DNA from: Guyparkeria halophila
GTDB taxonomy: Bacteria; Pseudomonadota; Gammaproteobacteria; Halothiobacillales; Halothiobacillaceae
Reading direction: 5' to 3'
DNA length: 64,000 bases
NCBI RefSeq assembly: GCF_034479635.1
Contig: NZ_CP140153.1
Span: 1,929,501-1,993,500 of the forward strand
Shown: piece by piece, positions 1 to 9,286 of the stretch
Layout of the letters: every line of letters starts with the position of its first letter
Position numbering within the stretch: position 1 is the stretch's first letter
The notes under the pieces: model-generated
Told to the model about the DNA's origin: nothing
Seen by the model: only the letters and a program-made list of their open reading frames with translations
Databases searched by the model: none
Program-made: the position numbers and the translations under genes

Positions 1-2483
1 GCGGCCAGCTGGCTCTTTACGAAGGTCGAGATCAGCAGTCCCAGGGCCGTCGAGGCGAACACGTACAACAGCGCGGCCAGGCTCAGGGCAAGGAAGCTGC
101 CGGTGATCGGCACGCCGAAGACGATCACCGCCAGCGCCACCAGCAGCAGGTAGTTGCCCATCGCCAGCACCACGTAGGGCAACTGCTTGCCGAGCAGGAA
201 CTCCAGGCGCGTAACCGGGGTGACGTAGAAGTTCACGATCGACCCCAGCTCTTTCTCGCGCACCACCGACAAGGCGCTCAGGATGGCGGGGATCAGCATC
301 AGCAGCAGCGGGATCATCGCCGGCACCATCGCCGGCAGGCTTTTGACGTCCGGGTTGTAGCGAAAGCGCGGCTCGATCGAGGCCGGACCCACCAGGGCGG
401 CCTCGCCCACCGCCTCGCGCGCCCGCCTAGCCAACCAGTGCTGGTGCATGCCCTGGGCGTAGCCGACCAGGGTCTCGGCGCGGGTGGGCATCGCGCCATC
501 GACCCAGGCGCCCACCTCGACCGGCGACCCCCGCGCCAGGTCGCGGGCAAAGCCGGGCGGGATCTCGATCACCAACCCCAATTCGCCCGAGCGCATGCGG
601 CGATCGAGCTCCGCGTAATCGCTGACCGGGGCGTGCTCGATGAAATACCGCGAGCCCGACAGGCCGGCGACGTAGTCGCGGCTGACCGTGGTGTTGTCGC
701 GATCGAGCACCGCGAAGGTCAGGTCGTCGACGTCCATGTTCATGCCATAGCCGAGCACCAGCATCAGCAGCACCGTGCCCAGCGCGGCGAGCGTCAGGCG
801 GATCGGGTCGCGCGTGAGCTCGCGCCCTTCGCGGTGCGCGTAGGCGGCCAGCCGCCGCGGGCTGAACGCGCGGCGGGCGGTTGCCGTCCGCCCCGCGCCG
901 GTGTCGACCGTGCCACCGCCCGACCGGGGCGCAGCAGCCGGATCGCGCTCGGCGGCCGCCTCGAGGTAGTCAATGAACGCCTCCTCGAGATCCGCCGCGC
1001 CACAGGAGGCGACCACCTCCTCGGGCGTCCCGGTGACCAGCATCCGCCCGGCATGCATCAGTGAGAGCCGGTCGCAGCGCTCGGCCTCGTTCATGAAGTG
1101 CGTCGAGATGAAGATGGTCACCTGTTCCTCGCGCGCCAGCTCGATCAGGATGCGCCAGAAGGCATCGCGGGCGATCGGGTCGACGCCGGAGGTGGGCTCG
1201 TCGAGGATCAGGATCTCCGGCTCGTGCACCAGGGCCACGGCCAGCGACAGGCGCTGGCGCTCCCCCAGCGGCAACTCGCCGGGCAGCGCGTCCATCGCGC
1301 GGTCGAGACCGAAGCGGCTTGCCACGGCCGCCACCCGCTCGTCGACTGCCGCGCGCGGCAGGCCGAACAGCCGGGCATGCAGCTCGAGGTTCTGCCGGAC
1401 GCTCAGCTCGCCGTAGAGCGAGAACCCCTGGGTCATGTAGCCAACCCGGTGGCGGGTGGCCAGGTCGTGCGGGTCGAACCGGTGACCGAGCAGGCGGGCC
1501 TCGCCGTCGCTGGCCGGCAGCAGGCCGGTCAGCATCTTCATGGTGGTGGTCTTGCCGCAGCCGTTCGAGCCGACGAAGCCGAAGATCTCGCCGCGGGGGA
1601 TGGAAAAGCTGACGTCCTCGACCGCGGTGAAGTGACCGAATCGCTTGGTCAGCCCCTGCGCCTCGATCGCGACCGGGGCGGTTTCGCGGTCCGGGTGCGC
1701 CGAGTGATCGACCGGACGGTGCTCGTGGCGCTCGGCGGCCGGCAGCAGCGAGATGAAGGCCGACTCGAGCGTCTCTTGGCCCGTGCGCTCGAGCAGTGCC
1801 GCCGGCGTGCCGGTCGCCAGCAACCGCCCGGCGTTCATGGCCACCAGGCAATCGAAGCGCTCGGCCTCTTCGATGTAGGCGGTAGCGACCAGTACGCTCA
1901 TGCCCTCGTGCTCGGCACGGATGCGCTCGATCAGGCGCCAGAACTGGCGGCGCGAGAGCGGGTCGACCCCGGTGGTGGGCTCGTCGAGGATCAGCAGATC
2001 GGGGGAATGGATCAGGGCACAACACAGCCCGAGCTTCTGCTTCATGCCCCCGGAGAGCTTGCCCACCGGCCGATCGGCGAACGGGGCCAGGCCGGTCGCC
2101 TCCAGCAGCTCGCCGATACGCCGACGGCGCTCGGCCGGGGCATGCCCGAACAGGCCACCGAAGAAATCGACGTTCTCGAACACCGACAGGGTCGGGTAGA
2201 GATTGCGACCCAGGCCCTGCGGCATGTAGGCGATGCGCGGGCTGACCCGGCCACGAAAACGCCCCCGGCCGATATCGCCACCGAGCACCTCGATCGAGCC
2301 GGACTGGATCATTCGGGCGCCGGCCACCAGCGCAAGCAGGCTGGACTTGCCCACCCCGTCCGGGCCGATCAGCCCGACCATCTGACCGGCAGGGATATCG
2401 AGGTCGATCCCGTCGAGCGCCACCGTCTCGCCGTAGCGCAACCCGACCCCGCGCAAACGGGCGACCGGTGCGGGGCTTACCAT
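1..2483 (-). CDS. rbbA: RbbA-type double ABC ATPase/permease fusion, 3' end outside window
   Basis: An open frame of 827 codons with no stop inside the window. It joins two ABC ATPase domains to an ABC-2 permease. Domain 1 has Walker A GPDGVGKS (about residues 40-47), signature LSGG (143-146) and LLILDEP. Domain 2 has GSNGCGKT (305-312), a weak signature (PLGERQ) and [12 protein letters not shown]. The permease starts near residue 550 with a first membrane helix and a large extracytoplasmic loop. This order and size match RbbA (about 910 residues), described in E. coli as a ribosome-associated ATPase and usually encoded between an HlyD-family gene (yhiI) and yhhJ. The ATG shares one base with the upstream stop codon (TGATG), so the two genes are translationally coupled. 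A yhhJ-like permease gene would be expected left of the window. Confidence 0.88.
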   Translation of the reverse strand, partial: MVSPAPVARLRGVGLRYGETVALDGIDLDIPAGQMVGLIGPDGVGKSSLLALVAGARMIQSGSIEVLGGDIGRGRFRGRVSPRIAYMPQGLGRNLYPTLSVFENVDFFGGLFGHAPAERRRRIGELLEATGLAPFADRPVGKLSGGMKQKLGLCCALIHSPDLLILDEPTTGVDPLSRRQFWRLIERIRAEHEGMSVLVATAYIEEAERFDCLVAMNAGRLLATGTPAALLERTGQETLESAFISLLPAAERHEHRPVDHSAHPDRETAPVAIEAQGLTKRFGHFTAVEDVSFSIPRGEIFGFVGSNGCGKTTTMKMLTGLLPASDGEARLLGHRFDPHDLATRHRVGYMTQGFSLYGELSVRQNLELHARLFGLPRAAVDERVAAVASRFGLDRAMDALPGELPLGERQRLSLAVALVHEPEILILDEPTSGVDPIARDAFWRILIELAREEQVTIFISTHFMNEAERCDRLSLMHAGRMLVTGTPEEVVASCGAADLEEAFIDYLEAAAERDPAAAPRSGGGTVDTGAGRTATARRAFSPRRLAAYAHREGRELTRDPIRLTLAALGTVLLMLVLGYGMNMDVDDLTFAVLDRDNTTVSRDYVAGLSGSRYFIEHAPVSDYAELDRRMRSGELGLVIEIPPGFARDLARGSPVEVGAWVDGAMPTRAETLVGYAQGMHQHWLARRAREAVGEAALVGPASIEPRFRYNPDVKSLPAMVPAMIPLLLMLIPAILSALSVVREKELGSIVNFYVTPVTRLEFLLGKQLPYVVLAMGNYLLLVALAVIVFGVPITGSFLALSLAALLYVFASTALGLLISTFVKSQLA

Positions 2484-3559
2484 CAGTCGGGGACCCGTAC
2501 CGCCAGATGCTCGGGCCAGGGCTGCTCGTTGTCATAGCGCACCCACGCCACGCCCGGCAGGCCGGTCTTGACCTGCACGATGTAGCGCTCGAGCAGGTCG
2601 ACCGGCAGGCGGGCGCGCACGCGGAACATCAGCTTCTGGCGTTCCTCGCGGGTCTCGACCGTCTTGGGGGTGAACTGCGCCACGTCGCTGATGAACGAGA
2701 TGCGCGCGGGAATGACGTATTGCGGCGCGGCGTCGATCACCAGCCTTGCCTCGGCACCGATGGCGATTCGTCCGACCACATCGGTAGGCAGGAAGAAGGT
2801 CATGAAGACGTCCTTGAGATCGATCATGTTCAACACCCGCCCGCCAGCGCCGACGACCTCGCCCGGCTGGGCGACCAGGTACTGGATGCGCCCGTCGCGC
2901 GGGGCGTACAGGGTGCTGTCGGCGATATCGGCCTCGATGCGCTCGATGGTCGCCCGGGCGGCTGCGACGGCCTCCTCGGTGCCGACCACCTGCGCCCGGG
3001 CGGTGGCGATCGCCGCCTCGGCCGCGGCAATCTGAGCGCGCGCCGCGCTGACCGCGGCGGCCGCCCCCTTCACTCGCGCCTCGTCGTTGTCCACCTCCTG
3101 CCGGGAAACCGACCCGCTAATCACCAGCCGCGAGGTGCGCGACAGACGCTTCTCGGCGATGTCGAGCTCGGCCTGGCGCTGGGCCAGCAGTGATTCGGCG
3201 GCCGCCTTTTCCGCCTCGCGCTGGGCAACCTGGCTGCGGGCCGTCACCACGTCGCTGCTCGCCTGGCGCAGCCGCGCCTCGGCCTGATGGAGCTCGGCCT
3301 CCAGCGTGCGAGTATCCATGCGGGCCACCGGCTGACCGGTAGTAACGAACTCGCCCTCATCGACCAGGATCGATTCCACCCGGCCAGGGACCTTGGCCGC
3401 GATGTCGATTTCCACCGCCTCGATTCGCCCGTTGCCACTTGCCAGCCCGGGATACTCGTCCACCACGGTCAACTGCTGCCAGGCCCACCAGCCAAGGAAG
3501 GCCGCCACCAGGGAAACGGCGATTAGTCGGATCAACCAGCGGCGACGAATCGGTGACAT
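2483..3559 (-). CDS. HlyD/YhiI-family membrane fusion (periplasmic adaptor) protein
   Basis: 358 residues. An N-terminal membrane anchor (about residues 8-28) is followed by a lipoyl-like half ([18 protein letters not shown]), a long Ala/Glu/Gln-rich alpha-helical hairpin of roughly residues 80-220, and a second lipoyl/beta-barrel part containing [12 protein letters not shown]. This is the standard adaptor layout that links an inner-membrane ABC exporter to an outer-membrane channel. It is the first visible gene of the operon and overlaps the RbbA gene by one base. Context matches YhiI-RbbA-YhhJ. The exported substrate cannot be read from sequence. Confidence 0.9.
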   Translation of the reverse strand: MSPIRRRWLIRLIAVSLVAAFLGWWAWQQLTVVDEYPGLASGNGRIEAVEIDIAAKVPGRVESILVDEGEFVTTGQPVARMDTRTLEAELHQAEARLRQASSDVVTARSQVAQREAEKAAAESLLAQRQAELDIAEKRLSRTSRLVISGSVSRQEVDNDEARVKGAAAAVSAARAQIAAAEAAIATARAQVVGTEEAVAAARATIERIEADIADSTLYAPRDGRIQYLVAQPGEVVGAGGRVLNMIDLKDVFMTFFLPTDVVGRIAIGAEARLVIDAAPQYVIPARISFISDVAQFTPKTVETREERQKLMFRVRARLPVDLLERYIVQVKTGLPGVAWVRYDNEQPWPEHLAVRVPD

Positions 3560-3824
3560 GCAACAGGCTCCTTGCCCTGAGGCGATTCAAGCAGTTCCTT
3601 CACGCACGGGGGATGTCGGGAAGCCCCCGCCTAACCGAGCCGGTTTCCGTTGATGTCCTGGCCCACCTGCCCCTTCCTCGACGTGGCTTACACGTCACGG
3701 CAACGCATGCCGGGAGACACCACTGCGCTAAGCGATAGTCGCACGTTTTCCAACCGGCGGGCACTACGATCCGAACACGAATGACCGGGATGGAAACGGC
3801 GTGGCCCCTTTCCGCAAAGGCAGC
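3560..3824. other. Intergenic region with a short palindrome
   Basis: No convincing gene. It holds the leader of the HlyD-type gene (minus strand). A 6-bp inverted repeat, GACGTG (3680-3685) and CACGTC (3691-3696), spaced by five bases, could be an operator for the exporter operon. No regulator gene lies beside it, so this is a weak call. Confidence 0.3.
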
Positions 3825-3850
3825 AAAAAACGCCCCGGAAGAGGGGCGTT
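3825..3850 (-). terminator. Intrinsic terminator of the GlcG-like gene
   Basis: An 8-bp perfect stem (AACGCCCC at 3829-3836 pairing with GGGGCGTT at 3843-3850) with a 6-base loop. On the minus strand it is followed by a run of T (3825-3830). It lies 67 bases past the stop of the minus-strand gene at 3917. Confidence 0.85.
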
Positions 3851-3916
3851 ATCGCTCTCGAGTCACGCCACCGCGGTGAGATGACGGGGCCGGCGCATCA
3901 TGACGATTGGCCGATC

Positions 3917-4417
3917 TCAGAGCAGATCGTCCTGGATTGCCTCGATACCGGCCGCGGCGCACTCGTCATCGACGCTGCCGCTCGGCGAGCCGGACACCCC
4001 GATCCCGCCGACGATACGCCCCTCGGAGGTAATCTGCTTACCACCGCCGAGAATCGTCACGCCAGCGAGGTGCTGAATGCCGTAGCTCTCACCGCCGGGC
4101 TTGCTGGCTCCGTGCAGATCGATGGTGTCGGTGCGGAAGCTCACCGCCGTCCAGGCCTTGCTCTCAGCCGATTCCACCGAGTGCGGCCCGGCATACCGAT
4201 CGCGCTTGAGCGCCTGAGGCGTGCCGTCGGGCCCCACGACCACGGCCGTGACCTGGTGGTTCTTGTCACGACAGGCCTCCACGGCCGCTGCAACGGCCTT
4301 GACGGCCACCTCGGGAACCACGGAAGGCGTGTCGAACGTGCCCTCGGCGGCGTGCAGTGGCGTGGCGGTGATGATCAGTGCCGTGCCGGCGAAAACCGTA
4401 TTGCGTACCTTGCTCAT
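3917..4417 (-). CDS. Periplasmic GlcG/HbpS-family protein
   Basis: 166 residues with a typical signal peptide (cleavage near AHA/AE, about residue 24), so exported. The mature part carries the GlcG/HbpS (DUF336) fold hallmarks: KAVAAAVEAC near the start, VVVGPDGTPQAL, SVESAESKAWTAVSF and GGIGVSG near the end. Family members bind haem or small ligands, and some act as sensors next to glycolate or haem genes, but no such partner is adjacent here. It is monocistronic with its own promoter and terminator. The exact ligand is unknown. Confidence 0.85.
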   Translation of the reverse strand: MSKVRNTVFAGTALIITATPLHAAEGTFDTPSVVPEVAVKAVAAAVEACRDKNHQVTAVVVGPDGTPQALKRDRYAGPHSVESAESKAWTAVSFRTDTIDLHGASKPGGESYGIQHLAGVTILGGGKQITSEGRIVGGIGVSGSPSGSVDDECAAAGIEAIQDDLL

Positions 4418-4449
4418 CTCGGGACTCCTTTATGTGGGCATACCCAATA

Positions 4450-4477
4450 TCTATAGCCGGGGTTATCGAGATTGCAA
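4450..4477 (-). promoter_or_regulatory. Probable sigma-70 promoter of the GlcG-like gene
   Basis: On the minus strand TTGCAA (4472-4477) and TATAGA (4450-4455) are spaced 16 bp. They lie a short leader upstream of an AGGAG ribosome site and the ATG at 4417. The call rests on motif match only. Confidence 0.4.
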
Positions 4478-4680
4478 GCCGGCAAGGTCGCTATAAATCA
4501 ACACCTTAACCACCGATGATTGATTAATGACGCGATTGGCAATCCCGCGCATGGCTGCCGATCCCAGTCCTTTCCCCACACCAATCCTTTTATACCAGTA
4601 CCGCACTGGGTTAAATTGACTGTCCAGCTTGTTAGTCGAGCTATCGATGAACCGCAGGCGCGGTTTTCCGGGGACATGAC

Positions 4681-6067
4681 ATGGCGGAGTCGAGCGACTT
4701 CTATCGCAAGAGCTACGAGCGCATGCTCCGGGAATTCACCCGCCTGGAGGACCACGACCTACGGCTGGTCAAGCTGTTCAAGCTGACCGTCAGCCGCACC
4801 CTGATCGCAGTGGAAAAGGCCTACCCGAGCCTTGTGCCGCTGTGCAACCGCATCCGCAGCCACGCCAGCCGCCAGGCCGACGCCGACTTCCCGCTCGACC
4901 GACTGCAGGTCGACATCGAGCAGCTCTCGCAACGCCTGCGCGAACTGGAAAGCGGCCGCGACAATGCCGCCCCCGCCGACGAGAAACCCGACAATTCGCG
5001 CGCCGAGTACCAGCGCAAGCTGTTCGTGCGCGAGTTCATCCCGCAGATGCTCGAGGGCATCGCCTTCATTGCCCCGCTGGAAAGCCACCGCAAGCAGCTG
5101 CTCGAGTCAATCGGCGCCCACCAGTTCGATGCCCACCCGAGCCTCCTGATCGACCGCACCGTGGCGCTGATCAACGAAATGCGCCAGATGATCGAGCAGG
5201 AAAAGACCGAGCTCACGCTGTTTCTCGACGAGATCAAATCCTCGGTGCAGAAGATCGAGGAGGACGCGTTCAACCAGGGCAAGCAAGCCGAGGAGCGTCG
5301 CGGCAAGCTCCGGCGTTTCGACAACATGCTCGGGCGCACCGTCGGCAAGCTGAAAAAGGAGATCGAGCAGGCCGAGGACATCGACACCATCAAGCAAACG
5401 ATGCGCGACCAGATCGAGCAACTGCACGACAAGGTGCGCGAGTTCCACGAGACCGAGGGCCGGCGACTGGCCGAGTTCGAGAGCCAGAACCTGCGCCTGC
5501 GTGGCTATCTCACCACGGTGATCAAGCGCGCGCAGCTACACGAGAACAAGCTCAAGGAGAAAGGCGCCGACCGCAATCGCTGCATGCTCACCGCCCTGCC
5601 CAACGCCTTTTGCCTTCGAGCGGCAGCTGCGTATGGAACTGGCGCGGTTGCGCCCTGGCCGGCCGCCGATCTCGATGCTGTTTGTCGACATCGATCGCCT
5701 CAAACAGATCGTCAAGAGCGACGGCCAACAGACCGCCGACAAGATCCTGATCGTGCTGGTGCAGACGATCTCCCGGATGATCCATTACAGCGACTTCTTC
5801 GCCCGCATCGGTGCGGACCAGTTCGCCATCCTGTTGAAGGAACAGGACGGTTACACGGCCATGGAACTGGCCGAGGCCATCCGGGCGCGCGTGATGCGCA
5901 CGCGGTTGCGCCATGCCAACAAAAGCCTCTCGTTGACCCTGTCCTGCGGCTTGACCGAGCTGGAGGTCGGCCAGACCTCCGAGGAGGCCTATCGCCACGC
6001 CCTCGAGGCCCTCCAACACGCCAAGGCTCAAGGCGGCAACCGCTGCCAGCGGGTCGGTCCGCGATAG
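4681..6067 (+). pseudogene. Coiled-coil GGDEF-like protein, frameshifted and with degenerate active site
   Basis: The first ~310 codons encode a helical region, much of it charged coiled coil (about residues 75-100 and 170-290). The GGDEF domain begins at LTALPNAF. The frame is then lost at a TTTT run (5608-5611). Reading one T fewer restores an ordinary GGDEF domain (FERQLRMELARL, then LFVDIDRLKQIV) that ends at 6067. The signature GGDEF reads GADQF, so cyclase activity is unlikely even if the frame is intact. The metal-binding Asp in FVDID is kept. The reading frame that continues without the shift, to 6108, encodes Arg/Asp-rich low-complexity sequence and is not real. A homopolymer indel may be a sequencing error or a true mutation. 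Confidence 0.78.
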
Positions 6068-6104
6068 CAAAGATCTGCACTAATCCGATACCGCTCTGCG
6101 TGCC
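6068..6104 (+). repeat. Dispersed repeat related to the 60.8-kb element end (copy C)
   Basis: Begins at the base after the TAG stop of the GGDEF-like gene. It shares CTGCAC, ATCCGATACC and CTCTGCGTGCC with the copy at 27387 and, more loosely, with the inverted ends of the element at 60756-61025. There is no coding capacity. Confidence 0.55.
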
Positions 6105-6139
6105 TTGAGCCGGGCAGAGTGTCCCTGAACTCCCCGGCC

Positions 6140-7015
6140 TCAGTCCCAGCCCTTGCGGATTGCTACCTCGGGGTTGAGCAGACAGATCTGCTGGATCAAC
6201 GGGTCGGGGTGTTCGCGCTCAGGCTCAATCTGCATCAGGCGCAGCAGGTAGGGCAGCAGTGCTCGGCGCACGGTCACACGGCGCTCGCCGTCGACCATGC
6301 CGTAATCCGCGGCAGTCACCCCCTGCTGGGCCGCCGGCAGCTCCGGGTGCACCCCGACCCGCAGTGTCACCTCCTCGAACCAGTCGGCATCGGCCTCGCG
6401 CGGTGCGCCCGGTCGATTCGGCAGCGGCTCGGCGTTCGCCATGCGGGCGAGCACGAAGTCGCGGTATTCCTCGTGCTCGTGGCTGTACGCCCGCAGGTGC
6501 CAGCGAAAGCCGCTGAACACCAAGGTGTGCGGGGAGAGCTCGATCACGCGCGGTTCGGGACGGCGCATGGACTGGTATTCCACCCGCAACCGATGCCCGT
6601 TGCTGGCCGCGGCCGACACCGCCCGCAGGATATCGAGATCCAGTTCGCGCTCGAGCGGGCGCAGCAGTTCCACGTTCGGCCCGGCGGCCGCCAGCGCGAC
6701 CACCGGCCGGTCCGCCCCCGGCAAGGCGCCCAACACGTCCAGCAGCTCCGAGGTCCGCCCGGACAACAGCCGCGCGGCAAAACACTCGCCCGGTTCGTAG
6801 TACTTCTGCGACCGGTTGTAGGTGAGATTTTCCGGGGCCAGTGCCTGGTAGACGGCAAAGTCCTTGGAGGCCTGCGCCCGGCTGATGCCGAAGGTCTCGG
6901 TCAGGGCCTGGGTGCGTACCCAGCCGTTGAGCAGCAGGGTGCACTCGAGCAGCTTGAGACGCTGGCGCAGGTCCCACTTGAGGTCGTCGAGGTCGGTGGT
7001 CGTCGCGGTAGTCAT
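6140..7015 (-). CDS. WYL-domain transcriptional regulator, BrxR/CapW-like
   Basis: 291 residues from the ATG at 7015, which has GGAGA just upstream. A GTG 24 bases earlier is possible but would sit against the operator. The N-terminal winged helix has the BrxR/CapW pattern: GISRAQASKDFAVYQ, then ENLTYNRSQKYYEPG. The middle holds a WYL domain with the core FRWHLRAYSHE and the ligand-pocket arginines of the following strand, and a WCX-like C-terminal domain follows. Relatives repress CBASS, BREX and other anti-phage operons or respond to DNA damage. Here it is divergent from a 101-codon gene, and palindromes cover both start regions, which suggests autoregulation and control of that neighbour. 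No known defence genes adjoin it. Confidence 0.88.
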   Translation of the reverse strand: MTTATTTDLDDLKWDLRQRLKLLECTLLLNGWVRTQALTETFGISRAQASKDFAVYQALAPENLTYNRSQKYYEPGECFAARLLSGRTSELLDVLGALPGADRPVVALAAAGPNVELLRPLERELDLDILRAVSAAASNGHRLRVEYQSMRRPEPRVIELSPHTLVFSGFRWHLRAYSHEHEEYRDFVLARMANAEPLPNRPGAPREADADWFEEVTLRVGVHPELPAAQQGVTAADYGMVDGERRVTVRRALLPYLLRLMQIEPEREHPDPLIQQICLLNPEVAIRKGWD

Positions 7016-7042
7016 GGGGCCATTCTCCGCCCTCGCCACGGT

Positions 7043-7103
7043 GTGTCAATAAAAATGACGCGAGTTTGTTGACACGTCCAGATTGTGCGCATACTATCTG
7101 GAC
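7043..7103. promoter_or_regulatory. Nested palindromic operators between the WYL regulator and the 101-residue gene
   Basis: Two inverted repeats are seen directly. GTGTCAA (7043-7049) pairs with TTGACAC (7069-7075). GTCCAGAT (7076-7083) pairs with ATCTGGAC (7096-7103), a perfect 8-bp dyad with a 12-bp spacer. The second overlaps the -10 element of the rightward promoter and the first overlaps its -35, as expected for repressor sites. A further short hairpin, GCCTA (7106-7110) with TAGGC (7116-7120), lies in the leader. The assignment to the WYL protein is inferred from position. Confidence 0.65.
7069..7097 (+). promoter_or_regulatory. Strong sigma-70 promoter of the 101-residue gene
   Basis: A consensus -35 TTGACA (7069-7074), exactly 17 bp spacing, and -10 TACTAT (7092-7097). 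It is embedded in the palindromes described at 7043-7103. A short leader leads to AAAGGAG and the ATG at 7143. Confidence 0.7.
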
Positions 7104-7142
7104 ATGCCTAGTTTGTAGGCAGTCAACCAAAGGAGCACCGTC

Positions 7143-7448
7143 ATGCAGACCTACCACGACGACGTGATCGATTTCTGGGCCAATATCTTCCGCGCCTGCC
7201 GGCTGTCGACCACCGGGCTGGACCTCGAGACCTTCCTGGAGGCTCCCAGCCAGCACCTCGAGCGACTGGGCCTGTCGGATGCCGTCGAGATGCTCGCCGG
7301 CGGCCACCTGCCGCTGCTGCCCGAACAGGCGGCAGTGCGCCGGGAGATCAACGCCCGTTTTCCGCAACCAGCGGCACCGCAACCGTCGGTGGCACCGGCC
7401 GCGCGCGCGTTCCTGCCGCCCCCGGCCTTTCTTGCCACCGCGAGCTGA
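7143..7448 (+). CDS. Unknown 101-residue protein under the WYL-regulated promoter
   Basis: I do not recognise this family. The start is well supported: a consensus promoter, an AAAGGAG ribosome site eight bases before the ATG, and palindromic operator sequence. Residues 1-75 look helical and acidic (DDVIDFWANIF, LDLETFLEAPSQHLERLGL). The last 25 residues are Pro/Ala-rich (PQPAAPQPSVAPAA). There is no signal peptide, membrane helix or catalytic motif. It is transcribed away from the BrxR/CapW-like regulator, so it is a candidate regulated effector or accessory factor. The next gene (antiporter) is 109 bases away and may be separately expressed. Confidence 0.72.
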   Translation: MQTYHDDVIDFWANIFRACRLSTTGLDLETFLEAPSQHLERLGLSDAVEMLAGGHLPLLPEQAAVRREINARFPQPAAPQPSVAPAARAFLPPPAFLATAS

Positions 7449-7557
7449 ACCCCGCCCTCGCCTCGCCAGCGGGCCCGCTCTGTCACGGGAGGACGCCCGC
7501 TCGTCGACCCGCCTCGCGTATAGTTGAGGGTCGACCACCCACGCCGGATTCGAGGCC

Positions 7558-9279
7558 ATGGACGCGACCAACTCGTTTATCCTGCTCGGCGCCCTGCTGC
7601 TGTTCACCAGCATAATCGCCGGCATGGCCTCGTCGCGGTTCGGCTTCCCGCTGCTGCTGATCTTTCTCGGCGTGGGCATGCTCGCCGGCCAGGACGGCAT
7701 CGGCGGCGTGCAGTTCGACGACTTCCAGACCGCCTTTCTGATCGGCAACCTCGCGCTGGCGATCATCCTGCTCGACGGCGGGCTGCGCACCCACATCCGC
7801 ACCTTCCGCGTGGCCCTCAAACCGGCCCTGTCGCTGGCCACCATCGGCGTGATGATTACCGCCGGCGCCATGGGGGCGCTGGCCACCTGGCTGATGGGTT
7901 TCGACTGGTATTACGGGCTGCTGATGGGCGCGATCATCGGCTCGACCGATGCCGCGGCGGTGTTCTCGCTGTTGAAGGGCAGTGGCACCCGGCTGAACGA
8001 ACGGGTCGGCTCGACGCTCGAGATCGAGTCGGGCATCAACGACCCGATGGCGATCTTTCTCACCATCACCTTGCTCGAGGTCATCTCGGCCGGCCAGTCG
8101 CTGCTCGACCCGTGGATACTGGTGTTCCTGGTCCAGCAGTTCGGTATTGGCGCGGTACTGGGCGTGGCCTTCGGCTTTGTGCTGCGTGAGGTACTGCGAC
8201 GCATCGAGCTGGCCGAGGGTCTGTATGCGCTGTTGATCGCCTCGGGGGGCTTGCTGTCGTTCGCGCTGATCAACGAGCTGGGCGGCAGCGGCTTTCTGGG
8301 GGTCTACCTCACCGGCCTGGTGATCGGCACGGCGAGAAACCGCGGCACCTTCCACGTCCTGCGCATCATGGACGGGCTGGCCTGGCTGGCGCAGGCGGGC
8401 ATGTTCCTGATCCTGGGGCTGCTGGTCACCCCGACCGCCGTGCTCGACCAGATCGTGCCGGCGCTGATCCTGGCATTCGCCCTGCTGCTGGTCGCCCGGC
8501 CGATCGCCATCTGGATCGGCCTGTGGCCGTTTCACTTCAACTGGCGCGAGACCACCTTCATCGCCTGGGTGGGGTTGCGCGGCGCGGTGCCGATCGTGCT
8601 CGCCCTGTTCCCGATGATCTACGGCATTCCCGATGCCGAGCGCTTCTTCGAGATCGCCTACGTGGTGGTGATCACCTCGCTGTTGATCCAGGGCAGCACC
8701 GTGCCGCTGGCCGCGCGCCTGCTCAAGGTCGAGGTGCCACCGCTGCCCGAGCCGCGCCAGCGGGCGGACCTGAACCTGCCGATCGAGCCCCGGCTGGAGA
8801 TGGTGCAGTTCGTGGTGGGCGAGCATACCGATGCCGACGGGGCCGGGCCGGAGCGCATGCCCTTCGGCGAGTCGGTGACCATCGCGGGCGTGGTGCGCAA
8901 CCTGGCGCTACGCAAGGTGGAGTCGGGCTTTCGCTTTCAGTCGGGCGACATCGTGCTGACCATCATCCCCGAGGACATGATCAACGACCTCAACCGCTTC
9001 TTCACCGGCGAGCGCCGCAAGAAGGCCGATCTGGCCGAGCAGACCTTCTTCGGCGCCTTCTCGCTGCGCGGCGGTGCGCGCATCACCGACCTGGCCCAGG
9101 TCTACGGCATCAGCCCACCGGAGGAGCTGCGGGATGCCACCCTCGACGAGGCAATCAAGTCGCTGTTGCGCAACCCTCCGGTCGTGGGCGATTCGGTCGA
9201 TCTCGATCGCGTCAGTCTGACCGTGCGCGAGATGGACGGGGCGACGATCACCCAGGTGGGTCTGAAATTCCGCGACTGA
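7558..9279 (+). CDS. cvrA: CvrA/NhaP2-type K+(Na+)/H+ antiporter
   Basis: 573 residues, close to E. coli CvrA (578). About 12-13 membrane helices span residues 1-400, with the CPA1 signatures LAIILLDGGLRT, GAIIGSTDAAAVFSLL and LEIESGINDPMAIFL (ND pair of the ion site) and WVGLRGAVPIVLA. A cytoplasmic RCK_C/TrkA-C-like domain follows (about 410-490) with a further C-terminal part. The family exchanges K+ or Na+ for H+ at the inner membrane and protects against ion overload. The ATG at 7558 begins directly with the first membrane helix. Confidence 0.92.
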   Translation: MDATNSFILLGALLLFTSIIAGMASSRFGFPLLLIFLGVGMLAGQDGIGGVQFDDFQTAFLIGNLALAIILLDGGLRTHIRTFRVALKPALSLATIGVMITAGAMGALATWLMGFDWYYGLLMGAIIGSTDAAAVFSLLKGSGTRLNERVGSTLEIESGINDPMAIFLTITLLEVISAGQSLLDPWILVFLVQQFGIGAVLGVAFGFVLREVLRRIELAEGLYALLIASGGLLSFALINELGGSGFLGVYLTGLVIGTARNRGTFHVLRIMDGLAWLAQAGMFLILGLLVTPTAVLDQIVPALILAFALLLVARPIAIWIGLWPFHFNWRETTFIAWVGLRGAVPIVLALFPMIYGIPDAERFFEIAYVVVITSLLIQGSTVPLAARLLKVEVPPLPEPRQRADLNLPIEPRLEMVQFVVGEHTDADGAGPERMPFGESVTIAGVVRNLALRKVESGFRFQSGDIVLTIIPEDMINDLNRFFTGERRKKADLAEQTFFGAFSLRGGARITDLAQVYGISPPEELRDATLDEAIKSLLRNPPVVGDSVDLDRVSLTVREMDGATITQVGLKFRD

Positions 9280-9286
9280 GTTCGGC

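Noticed and set aside
970-2535. Long open frames on both strands over the RbbA gene
   Set aside because: Arg/Gly/Pro/Ala-rich translations without family similarity. The frame starting at 2483 encodes clear ABC ATPase motifs.
3425-3738. Small plus-strand frames around the start of the HlyD gene
   Set aside because: No ribosome site, no similarity, and they overlap the real coding frame.
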